From contig CP136890.1 of the NCBI GenBank assembly GCA_034359265.1, forward strand, positions 66,961,501 to 67,025,500: a stretch of DNA of 64,000 nucleotides, read 5' to 3'. Shown here one piece after another: positions 1 through 10,930 of this stretch. The stretch comes from Canna indica (taxonomy: Eukaryota > Streptophyta > Magnoliopsida > Zingiberales > Cannaceae). The notes beneath the pieces are model-generated. The model was not told the origin of the DNA. It saw only the letters and a program-made list of their open reading frames with translations, and did not search any database. How positions within the stretch are numbered: position 1 is the first letter of the stretch; the number at the start of each line of letters is the position of its first letter. A program made the position numbers and the translations under genes.

Positions 1-44
1 AGCAACGGCATCAGCCGTTGCTGATGCCCATTTTTCTAGTAGTG
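1..44 (+). mobile_element. CACTA right terminus (rest lies left of window)
   Basis: The stretch carries the CAACGGC-type subterminal repeats and ends in CTAGTAGTG, the complement of a CACTACTAG terminus. It closely matches the right end of the complete CACTA element that finishes at 34169 (both have GCTGATGCCCATT before the terminus). The element's body and left end are outside the window. Confidence 0.75.
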
Positions 45-47
45 AAA

Positions 48-108
48 TAGCAACGGCTTGAGCGGCCGTTGCTGATAGCCGTTGCTGAAGACTCATTTTC
101 TAGTAGTG
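48..108 (-). mobile_element. CACTA left-type terminus in inverted orientation
   Basis: This 61-bp piece ends in CTAGTAGTG at 108. It matches the reverse complement of the left end of the CACTA element beginning at 27248, including the order of the CAACGGC/GTTGCTGAT repeats. It abuts the right terminus at 44 with only three A residues between, so one element probably inserted just inside the end of another. Confidence 0.7.
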
Positions 109-2075
109 ATTCTTCCTTAGAGATTTCATGTTTAGTTAAAATTTGATGAACATGTTTAAGATACACATATCACATAAGTCTAGAAAGTTAAAATTGAAAA
201 TTCATGTCTAGATGAACAATGTAATATCTATATCACTTTAGGGGACTTAAGCTTGAAAAGTTTGATCCAAGTCAACAAACCACAATTGGTATCAATTGAC
301 TTGGATATTTCATTTTAAATCCAAATCTTCATAAACATGTTTAGGAATATGTATGACATGTTTCTATGCTCTTAAGATGACAAAATTCATATGGATATAG
401 ATAAAATGACAATAGAGGTTAAGTCTTGCTTACCTCTCTTGAACTATGTTGACCCAAGTCAACAGGTTGACTTAAAGGTCTCATTTATGATCCATATTTG
501 AGAAACATATTTAGATTACTCATGTTAGGTATCCATAGGTTTGAATTTGAAAAATCATGAGTAAATATTAAGATTGAAACTTAGCAAGTTTCATAAAAAC
601 TAGTTTAGTTTTGAATGAAGCCATGCTAGGTTGATATCTTGACTTAAGGACAAAATTGACATATACTCTTAACATGACCATCATGTGATGTCATGAAAGT
701 TTGAATAAAAATTGAACAAGCATTAAGAATAACTGAAAATTATAAAAATATCAATTCACTCTACATTTGATATCTATTTTCAGTTATTTTTAGAAATATA
801 TAGAAAATTAATTTTGAAATGATTCTTGAAGCTACACCTTCATTGAAAAATCTAGAATGTTGTGTAAAAATTTCAAAAAGTTTCATCAAGAATCTAATTT
901 TTAGTGAAATTTTGAAGTTGAATTTCCAAAAATGAAAAGAATCATCTTTTAAAATATCAATTTTTTTTAATACTTTGATTTTTTTGGGAAATTTCAAATG
1001 AAAGTTTGTGTATACCATTTTGATTATGTTTCTAATATCATTCACTCCATTGATTGAGTAAAATCATTTCTAGGAATGATTTTAAATTTTTAAATGATAG
1101 CTAGAAACTACATTTGTTATGTTTTGATTAGAATCGATATAGGATGAAAAAAAATAGACTTTGATATTTAAACTCATTTTGAGTTCAATCTTGATACATG
1201 CATTTCAAATGACTATTCAATAATTGGTATCAAAATTTCCATCCCACAAATGGTATCAAAATCTGCATTCTATATTTGGTATCAAATCTTTCATCCAAAT
1301 ATCGGTTTCAAAAACATTTGTCAAAAATATAATTTTGAATAAACTTAAAAGGGTGATTTTTGAAAACTAGAAGTATAGGTTGACTTAAGTCAACAAAGTA
1401 AGTTAAAAATCTTATCTTAAGCCCAAACTTAATTCATAGACTTATACTATCTCATGTTTGATGTCTTGATGCATAAATATGAGAAAACATGAGTAGATAG
1501 CAAATCTTGAGACTTAGCATTTTCATAGTTTGCATGCTTAATTCAAATGAAAATATGCTAAGTTCATTTTTGGATTAAATGACATTAGTTTCAATTCAAA
1601 CTTGATATATATGAGTTAAAATAACCATATCTTGGTTCTTTGAAAGTTTGAATGAAATTTTAAAATGTCATGAAAAAAGAAACAACATTCATACTTAAAT
1701 GCATACATGCTTTACTTTTGAATTGTATCTATCTTTTTCATATCATGTATGATTTTGTTTCTATCATATATTTGTTTTTCCAAGTTTCATGAAAATAATC
1801 CTTAGAGTCTCAACTTCATGAAACTTTAATTGTGTTTCATCCCTTTGATTAGATAGCCTCTCTTGCCCTTTTTGATTGGTGTCAAAAGGGGAAGATGAGT
1901 ATGGGTAAAAGGGGAGAGAAGTATAAAAAAAAGGGGAGAAAAATATAGGAAATCCATGCATATAGATAAGGGGAGTTTATCTCATAGATATGCATGTTGA
2001 TAGGGGGAGAAATCCCTTAGTTGATATCCTTATATGCCTTAATAATATATTTTCTTAAGGATGTTTGTCATCATC
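109..2075 (+). mobile_element. 3' internal non-coding part of a Copia (SIRE-like) retroelement
   Basis: There is no convincing reading frame. The last 250 bases contain repeated purine runs (AGGGGAGA, GGGGGAGA) of the kind that precede the 3' LTR in SIRE/Maximus-type Copia elements, and the stretch runs directly into the polypurine tract and LTR. The upstream part is AT-rich with scattered TTGACTTAAGTCAAC palindromes. Assignment of the first kilobase to the same element is inference from continuity. Confidence 0.5.
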
Positions 2076-2088
2076 AAAAAGGAGGAGA
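2076..2088 (+). other. Polypurine tract of the Copia element
   Basis: A 13-bp purine run (AAAAAGGAGGAGA) lies immediately before the TG that opens the LTR. This is the expected primer site for plus-strand DNA synthesis and fixes the LTR as the 3' one. Confidence 0.65.
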
Positions 2089-3628
2089 TGGTTGGCTTTA
2101 GGTTTTCAACCTTAGCCTTAATCTCGGTCTTGATGGTTTTGATGATAACAAACATGGAACTAATGATTTCATTGAGAATATCTTTCAGGTTCCATATCGA
2201 CTAGCGTTCGATGTCCTCGATCGGATAAATCAGAGAAATCGCAAAATCGGAAAGACATTGATCGTCGCGCTCGGGTTCGTCACAGAAGTTTCTCGAAGAT
2301 CGACGAGTGCACCCAAGTCGCTTGGATGAGTCCAAAGATCAAGTCGCTTGGATGATGCTCGTTGAAAGCCGGAACCCGGAAACGAAGCGTGGAAGAAAAT
2401 CGGCTACTATGACAAAACAAACTCAGCCTATGTTCGATCGACCGGGTGGTCAACCGAATAGGGTAAGGTAAAAGGCAGTAGCCCTATCAGTTGACTGGAC
2501 AGAGGCTAAGCTGCAGACACAGCTTGTGTCGGTCAATCGATCGATCGATCGAAAAAGAAAATGCAAGCTTCTTGCGTTTGGCGATCGATCGACCAAAGCC
2601 CAAAATGGGCAGTAAGGTTGGCAGTTGACTGAGCGGTCGACCGACCTGAGGATAGCCAAAGATGCAAAATGTGTCGGTCGACCGAAAGTTGCGGATCGAG
2701 AAATTTGCGTCGAGCGGTCGACCCGTCGATCGACTGCCCACATGGAGAGGACCAACGGTCGAATGATTGGTCGACCGACCATTCGACCGGCGGCCTATAA
2801 CGGATAGTTTTCTATCCGTTGAACAATCGTTTCTTCAACAGGGTATAAATATACCCTCATATGATTCTTTTAAGCTTCTTCTCCTACTCTGACAGAATTT
2901 ATTGAGCATTTTAAAAGGAGATTAAAGCCTTCCAAAGATTGATTGCGGCGCTCTGCTCTCTTCGTCAAGCTCTTTTTCAAGCGTCTGCTTCCCTGCCTCA
3001 CTCAACTCTGCTGCCACGAGTTTATCAGACGAGTTGAAGGATTGAAGGAATGCAAACGAGCACGATTCTTTGGTTTAATTCTTAATCTCTTTTGATTGTA
3101 ATTTTATCTATTATTTGAATATTTTGTTTTATTTGTGCGTGTGAACACCAAGTGTTTGGTCTTGTTGTGTGAAGTGGTTTCCTTGTTGTGAAGGAGTAAA
3201 GCCACTTGTGTAAACTTAGCGTTTACTAGGATTAGTTTAGTTGTCCCTTAGGGTTGAGGTGGAAGAGGACTCTCGATAAGAAGGCGGAGACTTCCGGGTG
3301 TTGAAGTACCTTAGGTCGAGAGTGCGTCTCTTCGGTGAAAAGTCCTCCGTGTAAGGGAAACCTATTAATCTAGTAAAACTTAGTTTGGAAATCCTAAGCG
3401 GGGTGCTTAGGTAGTGGAGTAAGCATTGGGGCTGAACCACTATAAAATCTCTGTGTTTGCATTGATTGATTGTTCATTTTTAATTGATTAATTATTTATC
3501 GCTTCCACAATCAATCATCGAATTGCAAATTGCCTAACGATTTAAGAAAATGATTAAATTAGAAATTAGACGAATAATATAGTAAACACACTATTCACCC
3601 CTCCTCTAGTGTTGTCATTTCGCCCACA
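2089..3628 (+). repeat. 3' LTR of a SIRE-like Copia element
   Basis: The LTR opens TGGTTGGCTTTAGG after the polypurine tract. It contains the TGATGATAACAAACATGG block typical of this group and closes with CACTATTCACCCCTCCTCTAGTG and a CA near 3628. A diverged copy in inverted orientation lies at 12732-14137, which helps fix both ends. A TATA-like GGTATAAATATACC sits at about 2841-2854. No coding capacity is expected. The right boundary is uncertain by about 10 bases. Confidence 0.7.
2430..2790 (+). repeat. TCGATCGA/GGTCGACC-rich degenerate tandem array inside the LTR
   Basis: Palindromic cores such as TCGATCGATCGA and GGTCGACCGACC recur at intervals of roughly 50-60 bp. The spacers are related (AAAATGGGCAG, GATGCAAAATG). 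The second LTR copy shows the same array with a clear 52-bp period. Confidence 0.7.
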
Positions 3629-4199
3629 GAAGAAAACTCGATGATGAGAGAAAAAAGGTTGTACTCTTCTCCACAACCCTATCGATGTTGGACCACAAGT
3701 AGATGTCGGCACCACTAGTGAACCATAAAAGCAGCAAATCCGTGGATATATATATATGGCCTCCCAAATCGGCACCGCCAGCTAATGGCAAGACCGGTCT
3801 AGAGAGGCCCAGAACTATTTCCTACAAGAAGGAGGAGGCACGAGGCGTCTGGAGCTTGCGGTGGAGACACCCATGACATAAGCCTTGCGGTACGAACTTA
3901 CCACAGACCGCCACGACCACCGATCCCCTGTCACCGTAGTTGGCCCCTCGCCTCCTACCCTCATCTTAGGGCCAACCTTACGAACCCACGATGATCTTTG
4001 ATCTACTCGTTACCAGCCCAAGGCTGAACCCCGGAGAAACGGTAGTCTCTGACACCTCCCACTCCATGGCAAAAACTCACACATGTAGAACGCAGATATG
4101 TAGGTGGCTTTTATAGACCCGAGCAGAATCGTCACCTCAAGAGCCATTCGCCACCTTCCCACTAACAGGGCCACGTCCGCCATTCAACAATCTGCGATT
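3629..4199. other. No gene recognised
   Basis: The sequence is mixed composition with a (TA)n tract near 3747. It shows no reading frame with family features and no terminal repeats that I could pair. It may be internal sequence of the Gypsy remnant that follows. Confidence 0.5.
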
Positions 4200-4935
4200 G
4201 ATTGCCTTGGAAACTGCCTATTGAATCTTTGATCATAATTACCCCTTGTGAGAATTAATGATTAATCAGGCAGCACGCACACGAAAAGGCACTCTTTCCC
4301 CCCGCGCAACTATCACATTTATTTCAGAAATCGAAGGGTCACAAAGCAGTAACTCTAGTTTTAGCCGAGGTCTCCTGATCAGCACATCAATCGAAGACCC
4401 AGTCAATGTCTATCTATTAGACCGAGATCAGAGGTCGACACACTACTTTGAGCTCGGCACGAAGTCCTTGGACTCCGACCAATTGCTCGAGGGTTATGGA
4501 CTGGACTAGCATTTTGATCCACCCGAATTAGGTCTAGAAGTACCCACACTCATGAACTAGACTCAAGTCAAGCCAAACAACTTAGCCCGAGTTCTCCACC
4601 TGATCATACAAAGACACTTACGTCTTCATTAGTTATTATTAGAGATTTGTCAATTACGAGCCCAACATCTTCGGAATCAGTCTTGACCCCTTCTAAGCAC
4701 ATTCCTACGAGATTATCGGGAGGTATTATTACTAGATATCCCTAATCTTGCACTATATACAGACACAATGCTCCTCAGGTACAAAAAAAGATTTCAAATT
4801 CTATTATCCTCATCTGGAATTTATTCTTACTTGAGCGTCGGAGTATCTTTTGCAAGTCCCCCGTCGGAATCGCACCTGACCAGGAGACGTGCCAGACCGC
4901 ATCACCGACTTCAGACAAGAACATATACCACTTTA
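4200..4935 (+). repeat. Gypsy LTR fragment
   Basis: The stretch shares with 39185-39450 and 62180-62400 the block GGACTGGACTAG, then CTCATGAACTAGACTCAAG, then the 'TTCGGAATCAGTCTTGACCC' region. It ends with ACTTGAGCGTCGGAGT near 4830, a motif I know from the R-U5 part of many plant Gypsy (Tat-like) LTRs. No internal domains accompany it, so it is a solo or truncated LTR. The 83-codon frame at 4258-4509 inside it is incidental. Confidence 0.6.
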
Positions 4936-5376
4936 TATAATTTCAAATAGTAGTTCAAGTATCAAATATTTTGGAATATTGGATTTTGGTTATACTTTCA
5001 AATTTTAATTTTTTAATGAATTACCTCTGAGGTACAGTAATATTATTAAAATTTAAAGGTAAAAAATTTATAATTTTTATCATGCATGTTTTGTTTACTC
5101 TATCTTGCTTCTTAAAAAAAAAAGTGGGCAAAGCAAAAGAAGAATTTATGTATTTGCTTGTCCCCATTGGTAATATATTTTGGATCCGCCACTCGATCGA
5201 TGTCAATATCCTTATTTGATTGGATGAACCCCTCGGTTAAATTATAATTGTTTCGATCTGATCCATGAGTAGGGCGCTTCCAGGCCCAATCCAATGGAGC
5301 CCATTGAGTTATTCCAATCCAACATGCATCTAGAGTTCCAAAAACACTCCCAGTACAACTCAAACAATTTTTTTCT
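4936..5376. other. Intergenic; small repeat fragment
   Basis: There is no gene. The motif GGATCCGCCAC near 5180, next to a 'CCCCATTGG' context, is the inverse of the GTGGCGGATCCA start seen at 37465-37480, so a fragment of a shared repeat is likely here. Confidence 0.4.
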
Positions 5377-5713
5377 CATGTGATGAGAAAAGTGTATGAT
5401 TTATTAAAGCGTTATGAAAAATTTACACATGTCGCACGTACATGCATGCCCATTTTGGGCTGCCACGCCTGCCAAATGGCACCAGAGCAAGCTCAGACAC
5501 TACCCATAAATATAGCCCTACTGCAACTCTGCAACTCTGCAACTCCTAAGCTTACAGCAACTTTTAAGTACTGCAAGTCCTCTCTCTTTCTCTCTCTCAA
5601 ATCCTTCTCAATCTTATCTTTCTGTTTCTGTGATTTGTCAACCGTTACAACACCACACAGAAAAACACCAGTCTTCCTAAATTTCACAACGTCTCCTCTC
5701 CACCTTCGAATCT

Positions 5714-5721
5714 TATAAAAG
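5714..5721 (+). promoter_or_regulatory. Probable TATA box of YUCCA
   Basis: TATAAAAG lies about 100 bases before the chosen start codon. A second candidate, CATAAATATA at 5505-5514, is followed by a CT-rich leader (TCTCTCTTTCTCTCTCTC) and may be the true core promoter. In that case 5714 would lie in the 5' UTR. The sequence alone does not decide between them. Confidence 0.4.
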
Positions 5722-5773
5722 CCTCCAACAACACCAAAAGTAATGCAAACTCTTCTTCTTTCGAGTCTACTTC

Positions 5774-6013
5774 ATGTTTGAGCCAAACCTGCTTCTTCTT
5801 CTTCTCAGCTTCTGTTCATGGATTGTTGGAGGGAGCCCGAATGCAAAAGAGTTCACGATCCCTTCTTCTACCACTCCGCCTTTACCGCCTCAACGGACCC
5901 CCCAAAGTTCTCCGAGAGGTGCGTCTTCTTCCCCGGGCCCATCATCGTCGGTGCCGGGCCGTCGGGGCTCGCCGTCGCCGCCTGCCTCAGCAGCAGAGGC
6001 ATCCCGAGCTTAA
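5774..6013 (+). CDS. Upstream ORF overlapping the YUCCA start (79 codons)
   Basis: An ATG at 5774, in a weak context (TTCATGTTT), opens a 79-codon frame. It runs out of frame through the YUCCA start at 5818 and stops at 6013. Its first residues form a leucine-rich stretch, then it becomes proline/serine-rich because it reads the GC-rich exon in the wrong frame, so a functional peptide is unlikely. If transcription starts upstream of it, the overlapping arrangement would reduce YUCCA translation unless ribosomes scan past. Alternatively a pyrimidine-rich tract ending in CAG at 5799 resembles a splice acceptor, so this ATG may be removed with a 5'-UTR intron. Confidence 0.35.
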   Translation: MFEPNLLLLLLSFCSWIVGGSPNAKEFTIPSSTTPPLPPQRTPQSSPRGASSSPGPSSSVPGRRGSPSPPASAAEASRA

Positions 6014-7728
6014 TCCTCGAGCGGTCGGACTGTATCGGCTCACTCTGGCAGCGCCGGACCTACGACCGCCTCCGCCTCCACCTTCCGAAGAAGTTCTGCC
6101 AACTCCCCCTGATGCCGTTCCCTCCATGGTTCCCGACGTACCCCACGAAGCAGCAGTTCGTCACCTACCTCGAGGCCTACGCGAGGGAGTTCGACGTCCG
6201 GGCCGTGTTCAACGAGACGGTGGTGGCCGCCGAATTCGACGGCGGCGCCGGTCTCTGGAGGCTCAGGACGGTGTCGTTGTCCTCCTCGGGAAAAGGCAAG
6301 GCCGCGGAGGAGGAGAGGGAGTATGCGTGCCGGTGGTTGGTGGTGGCGACGGGCGAGAACGCGGAGCCGGTGGTGCCGGAGATCGCAGGGATGGGAGAGT
6401 TCAAGGGGCCCATTGTGCACACTAGCTCGTACGGGAGCGGCGACGTATACCGGGATAAGAGGGTACTCGTCGTCGGCTGCGGCAACTCCGGCATGGAGGT
6501 CTCCTTGGATCTCTGTAACCACAATGCGCGCCCTTCCATTGTCGTAAGAGATGCTGTGAGTCATTCGTCAGTTCTTGCTTTAATTCAATTTTCGGTGTCA
6601 TTTTATTGATGAATTAAGTAATAATACTAAAGAAAAGAGACCAGTCGCATTGTTTAATAACTTTTGTTGAACTCCAGGCAAGTGCATGCCACAAGATAAA
6701 TGTCTCCCACTACAAGATTACAATTATTATTTTATTAGTAAATTATTTGCAATTATTTTATTTTTTTGCGTGCAAAGTTTAATTCAAATATATCAAAAAA
6801 AGAAAGCTGCAGTACATATGTAATACATAATCTAGAGGTTCAAGTTGCCACAGCCAACATTTGATTCATGCAATTCAACAGCTTGAGCTTCTTGGAGATC
6901 AGCTGCTCACCTTTTGATGCATCTTTCAATATTTGACCAGGTGCACATCCTTCCTCGGGAGATGCTGGGCCGCTCCACTTTCGGTCTGTCCATGTGGCTG
7001 CTGAAGTGGCTCCCCATGCCGGCGGTTGACCGCTTCCTGCTGCTCGTTGCCCGACTCATGCTTGGCGACACAGCGAAGCTCGGCCTGAACCGGCCGCTGC
7101 TCGGTCCGCTGGAGCTGAAATCGCTCACCGGCAAGACACCGGTCCTCAACGTCGGCACTTTTGCCAAGATCAAGTCTGGGAAAATAAAGGTTACGTTGGT
7201 CATTCATAAGTATGTATGTATGTATGCACATATTTCAATCAGATTGCATTTCTCTCATGCATGGTATGTGTAATGTGTGGAATACAGGTGCGACCTGCAA
7301 TAAGGCGCTTTATGGAAGACGGAGTAGAATTTGTTGATGGAAGATTGGAGGAATATGATGCAGTGATCTTAGCAACAGGTTACAGGAGCAATGTGCCTTG
7401 TTGGCTCAAGGTAATTATAATACAACATAAGTATAAATGAGCTTAATACTCTGAGTCTGAGATAATTACTTAATTCAATCAAACGACCCTCACACGTTAA
7501 TTACTAGTTATAAAGAATAAACGCATGCAGGAGAGCGAGTTGTTTGCAGAGGAAGATGGGTATCCAAGAAGAGCGTTCCCTAATGAATGGAAAGGGGAGA
7601 AGGGGCTGTATGCCGTTGGCTTTACAAAGGGAGGCTTGCTTGGAGCCTCACTTGATGCTTCAAGGATTGCTCAAGACATCGAGCTACGTTTTAGAGCCGA
7701 TCGAGAAGATATAGCTGGCCTTCATTAA
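5818..7728 (+). CDS. YUC: YUCCA-type flavin-containing monooxygenase (auxin biosynthesis)
   Basis: The product converts indole-3-pyruvate to indole-3-acetic acid with FAD, NADPH and O2, the last step of the main auxin pathway. Exons are 5818-6555, 6941-7189, 7288-7410 and 7531-7728. All introns are GT-AG and fall between codons, giving 435 aa, close to the usual 400-430. Visible motifs are the FAD-binding VGAGPSGLA (residues 44-52), the YUCCA block [16 protein letters not shown] (76-91), ATGENAEP (177-184), the NADPH-binding GCGNSG (220-225), ATGY (358-361) and the C-terminal [14 protein letters not shown] (400-413). The start at 5818 has G at +4 and opens a YUCCA-like leader; the nearer upstream ATG is out of frame. 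Exon 1 is much more GC-rich than its surroundings, as in many monocot genes. No residue loss is visible, so the gene looks intact. Which YUCCA clade it belongs to I cannot say. Confidence 0.95.
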
Positions 7729-8004
7729 TTAATCTCCTACGTACTAATTAATTTCTAATGATACATAACTATTAATTAATTTATAGGATGAGCTAGCTAG
7801 GTAGGTAAATCCTGAGTGATTTATGTGCTGATTTTGTACGTGCTTATTTAGATCAAGTTCAATTATAGTGGAGAGATTGAGTAAAAAGTGATCAAAGCTG
7901 CTTTTTCTTTATAACTAGCAACGTTTATGTATACATATAGATGTACTACTATTTCTCCAGTTATACATAGAGATATATATGTTTTCCTTTATATATTATT
8001 CGAG

Positions 8005-9272
8005 GGGAAAATTAATTAAAATGATCCGAATTTTAATATTTTTAACAAATATGACTCATTCTTTTATTTGAAATAAATATATATTCCAACTTTTGAAATT
8101 ATAATAATTATATACTCCCGTTAGATCTCTGTTTATTTACCTATTATGTGCTGACGTGGGACGTCATGTCAACACATAAAAATTATTTTTTAATTTCAGG
8201 ATGTCACGTCATCATTAATCCTACGTGGCAAATTTTTTTAAAAAATATATTAAAAAACTAAAATTAATCCACATCACCACCACAACTTAAAAACTTCAAA
8301 CCTAATATCCAACCAAATTAAAAAAACTAAAACCTGCCGCCCACTCGACTCGACACCCTCGACAAATCCCTCGACAAAGGTGTTCCTATCGCCAGCGCCT
8401 CACGTCGCCTGCCATTGTCGCCGGTGCATCACCTCTATTGGTCTCACCTCACGTCGCTTATTGTCGCCGACGTATACTTATTGTCGTCGCTAATATCAGT
8501 ATACATATCGGTATAGTGATACTTATATTTAATTAAACGTATGATATCAAAGAACTGATATAAAAATGCATTCAAGGTAAAATATACAAGAGAGGAAGCT
8601 GATGATGTATCTCGTCGTGTAGGTAAAACAATACGTCCTCCGTTGTCGATTTGATCTACGAATCATGGTATGCAGTTAGATTGATATCTAGGTTTAGGGT
8701 TCAGGCGATAAGCTTCGGTGACAAAAAATAGGTATCTCATGCATGCAAGAAAGGTTAGGCGAAATATTACCTTTGAGGTGAGACGTTGGCGAGACCAGGC
8801 AAGAAATAAGAAAAAAAAAACCTTCGGGGTGAGGCGACGATGATAATAGGCGACATGAGGCGAGACTAGTCGAGGTGAGGCGCCAGTGACAATGGCAGGC
8901 GACGTGAGGCGTCGGCAATAGGAACCCCTTCGTCGAGGGATTTGTCGAGGGTGTCGAGTCGAGTGGGCGGCAAGTTTTTATTTTTTAATTTGATCGGATA
9001 TTAGGTTTGAAGTTTTTAAGTTTTTTAATATTTTTTTAAAAAATTCTACCACGTAGGATTAATAATGACGTGACATTCTAAATTTAAAAAATAATCTTTA
9101 TGTGCTGTCGTGGCGTTCCACATCAGCACATAACAGGTAAATAAACAGAAATCTAACGTGAGTCTATAATTGTTATAATTTTAAAAGTTGAAATACATAT
9201 TTATTTCAAATAAAAGAATGAGCCCTACTTGTTAAAAACGTCAAAATTCGGATCATTTTTATTGATTTTCCC
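8005..9272. mobile_element. Mutator-like non-autonomous foldback element
   Basis: Two long inverted arms (about 8005-8470 and 8835-9272) pair almost throughout. The outer ends are GGGAAAAT...ATTTTCCC, and the inner arms share GACAAATCCCTCGAC and GCCTCACGTCGCCTGCCATTG. Flanks are TTATTCGAG (7996-8004) and TTATTCTAA (9273-9281), a 9-base duplication with two mismatches, as expected for a Mutator-like element. There is no transposase, and the central 350 bp has no recognised gene. It begins about 275 bp after the YUCCA stop codon. Confidence 0.8.
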
Positions 9273-10479
9273 TTATTCTAACTATAAGCCAATTTTGTAC
9301 TTGTTTCCACCTTAACTATGACTGAAAGCTCTTGGAACACTATTCTTTTCCATAAATAGACAGACTAGCTTATTAGGAATGTTTTGAAACTTGGATGAGA
9401 TCACATGTGCCACTAGAATAATATTCAATTTGTTAAATTTGATCCAATTCAATGAAATCAACTAAGTCAATTAAACGTAAGATTGGCATATATCTTTCAA
9501 ACAAGGAGCAGATTGGCTTTTAATTTCAAATTTTACCTCAAACTAAAAACTTTATATATATTTAACATATAACATAGGAGGTGATCACAATTTTGGCCTA
9601 CTATTAATTTTATGTTAGTTTTTATGTTAGCTTGATAACATGCTATAATTGGAATTATATATTACATTTTATTCAAATGGGATACATTGTAATTCAAGAT
9701 TCACTTTTTAAAATAGATTATTGAAAATAGATCTAATTTGAATAAAATATAAATATTGAACGCATTAATTAAGGAGGTATTTGGTTGAGTTGTTGGGTGG
9801 ATATTATTAGTTGTTGGCCTCTTTAACTCTTAAATACGTTTAAGTAGCTAATGATCAAATGCAATTTTTATGGAATTAAGCTCCATAGGAATTTTTATGG
9901 ATCCAACTCCTCATGGGATCTTATTAAAATTAAATCTGGTATGACTAAGATTGAACCCAAAATAATAATGAGTATGTGTTTGTGAAGAGTGAACATGACA
10001 CTCTTAACAATATTAAGTTCATTCATGTGTGAGGCTCCATAAAAAAAATTATGGAGCTCAGTTTTATAATAATTTCTTCTCCAATTATCAATGAGTACTA
10101 ATTTGATGAACCAATATATAGTTATTAGCTACCAATTATATTCAATAGCTTAATTAATCAATTAGGTTATAAATTAATATGTTAAAATATATAATTTGAA
10201 GTAAAATTAAAATTGCAAATCTAGTTAAAATTAAATTTTAGATTTTAGATCAATTTCAAGTCAAATAGTTTTCTTAACATCTAGGTATGTTACTTAGTAG
10301 GTCTTGGATTCTATTCCTAGTTATACCGTTTTATGTATTTTTTTTAAATTTGTGTACGATTTGTAATGCGTTTTGTGCGTATATATAATACCACATGTAC
10401 GTTTTGTAAAGATTGTATTATAAAACTAATTTTTTTAAAAAAAATCAAAAGATTAATTAACAATTGTACCATATGAAGC
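9273..10479. other. AT-rich intergenic DNA, nothing recognised
   Basis: No reading frame, terminal repeat or RNA gene could be supported in this stretch. Confidence 0.5.
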
Positions 10480-10930
10480 ATGCATATGCATGTCCAGAGT
10501 GGCTGTTGCATTCCCTACCTAACTCTCCCAATCATTAGTCATGATCTCCACAGCACACCTAGAATAATTTTCCTTGCTCTCTTAGTCAAGAAAACAACAG
10601 CTTCAGCAGCTCCTACCTAGCAAGCAAGCAAGCAATCTAGGTATGGAGATGACAAAGAGAGATAGAGAGAGAAGTCTGCCATAAAGTTCATTCTACTATT
10701 CGATCTCATCATCTTATCCGATCCCTTTGAACATCGAAAGAGAAAGAACAAGAAGAAAAGCAAGTGAAGAATGGGGAGGATCTTGACATTCTGCGTATAT
10801 CCACAGTGGAATTTATTTCAGTAACATGTGGGAGAATCTGATGAATTGCTCGATGATAAGTTTGAGCGAGGAAGGCATTAGGCATGCATATGCATGCATG
10901 CATGGGCAAGCTGTTGTCAGTAGCGGTCCA
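10480..10930 (+). other. Leader-like stretch without a recognisable gene
   Basis: The composition changes to that of a plant 5' leader: CTTAGTCAAGAAAACAACAGC, a (GCAA)n run near 10621-10635, then AGAGAGATAGAGAGAG. Its ATG-started frames are short (ATG at 10643, 13 codons; ATG at 10770, 17 codons). No microRNA foldback pairs inside the stretch. Palindromic TGCATATGCATGCATGCATG lies near 10887-10903. It could be a gene 5' end cut off by the transposon at 11219, or a non-coding RNA; neither can be shown. Confidence 0.3.

Noticed and set aside
109..2088. Endogenous pararetrovirus considered for the AT-rich region before the LTR
   Set aside because: No movement-protein, coat-protein or reverse-transcriptase signature is present; polypurine tract and LTR fit a Copia element.
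5778..6425. 215-codon + frame overlapping YUCCA exon 1
   Set aside because: It starts at TTG, is arginine-rich low complexity and reads the YUCCA exon out of frame.
6040..6564. 174-codon minus-strand frame opposite YUCCA exon 1
   Set aside because: It is an antisense shadow of a GC-rich exon whose sense frame carries all YUCCA motifs.
10705..10735. CGATCCCTTTG resembles part of the miR393 star strand
   Set aside because: No pairing arm with the miR393-like TCCAAAGGGATCG lies within 300 bases on either strand, so no precursor can form.
10830..10860. AGAATCTGATGAATTGCTCGATG recalls miR172 and TGACAAAGAGAG (10648) recalls miR535
   Set aside because: Several mismatches each, and no complementary arm nearby.
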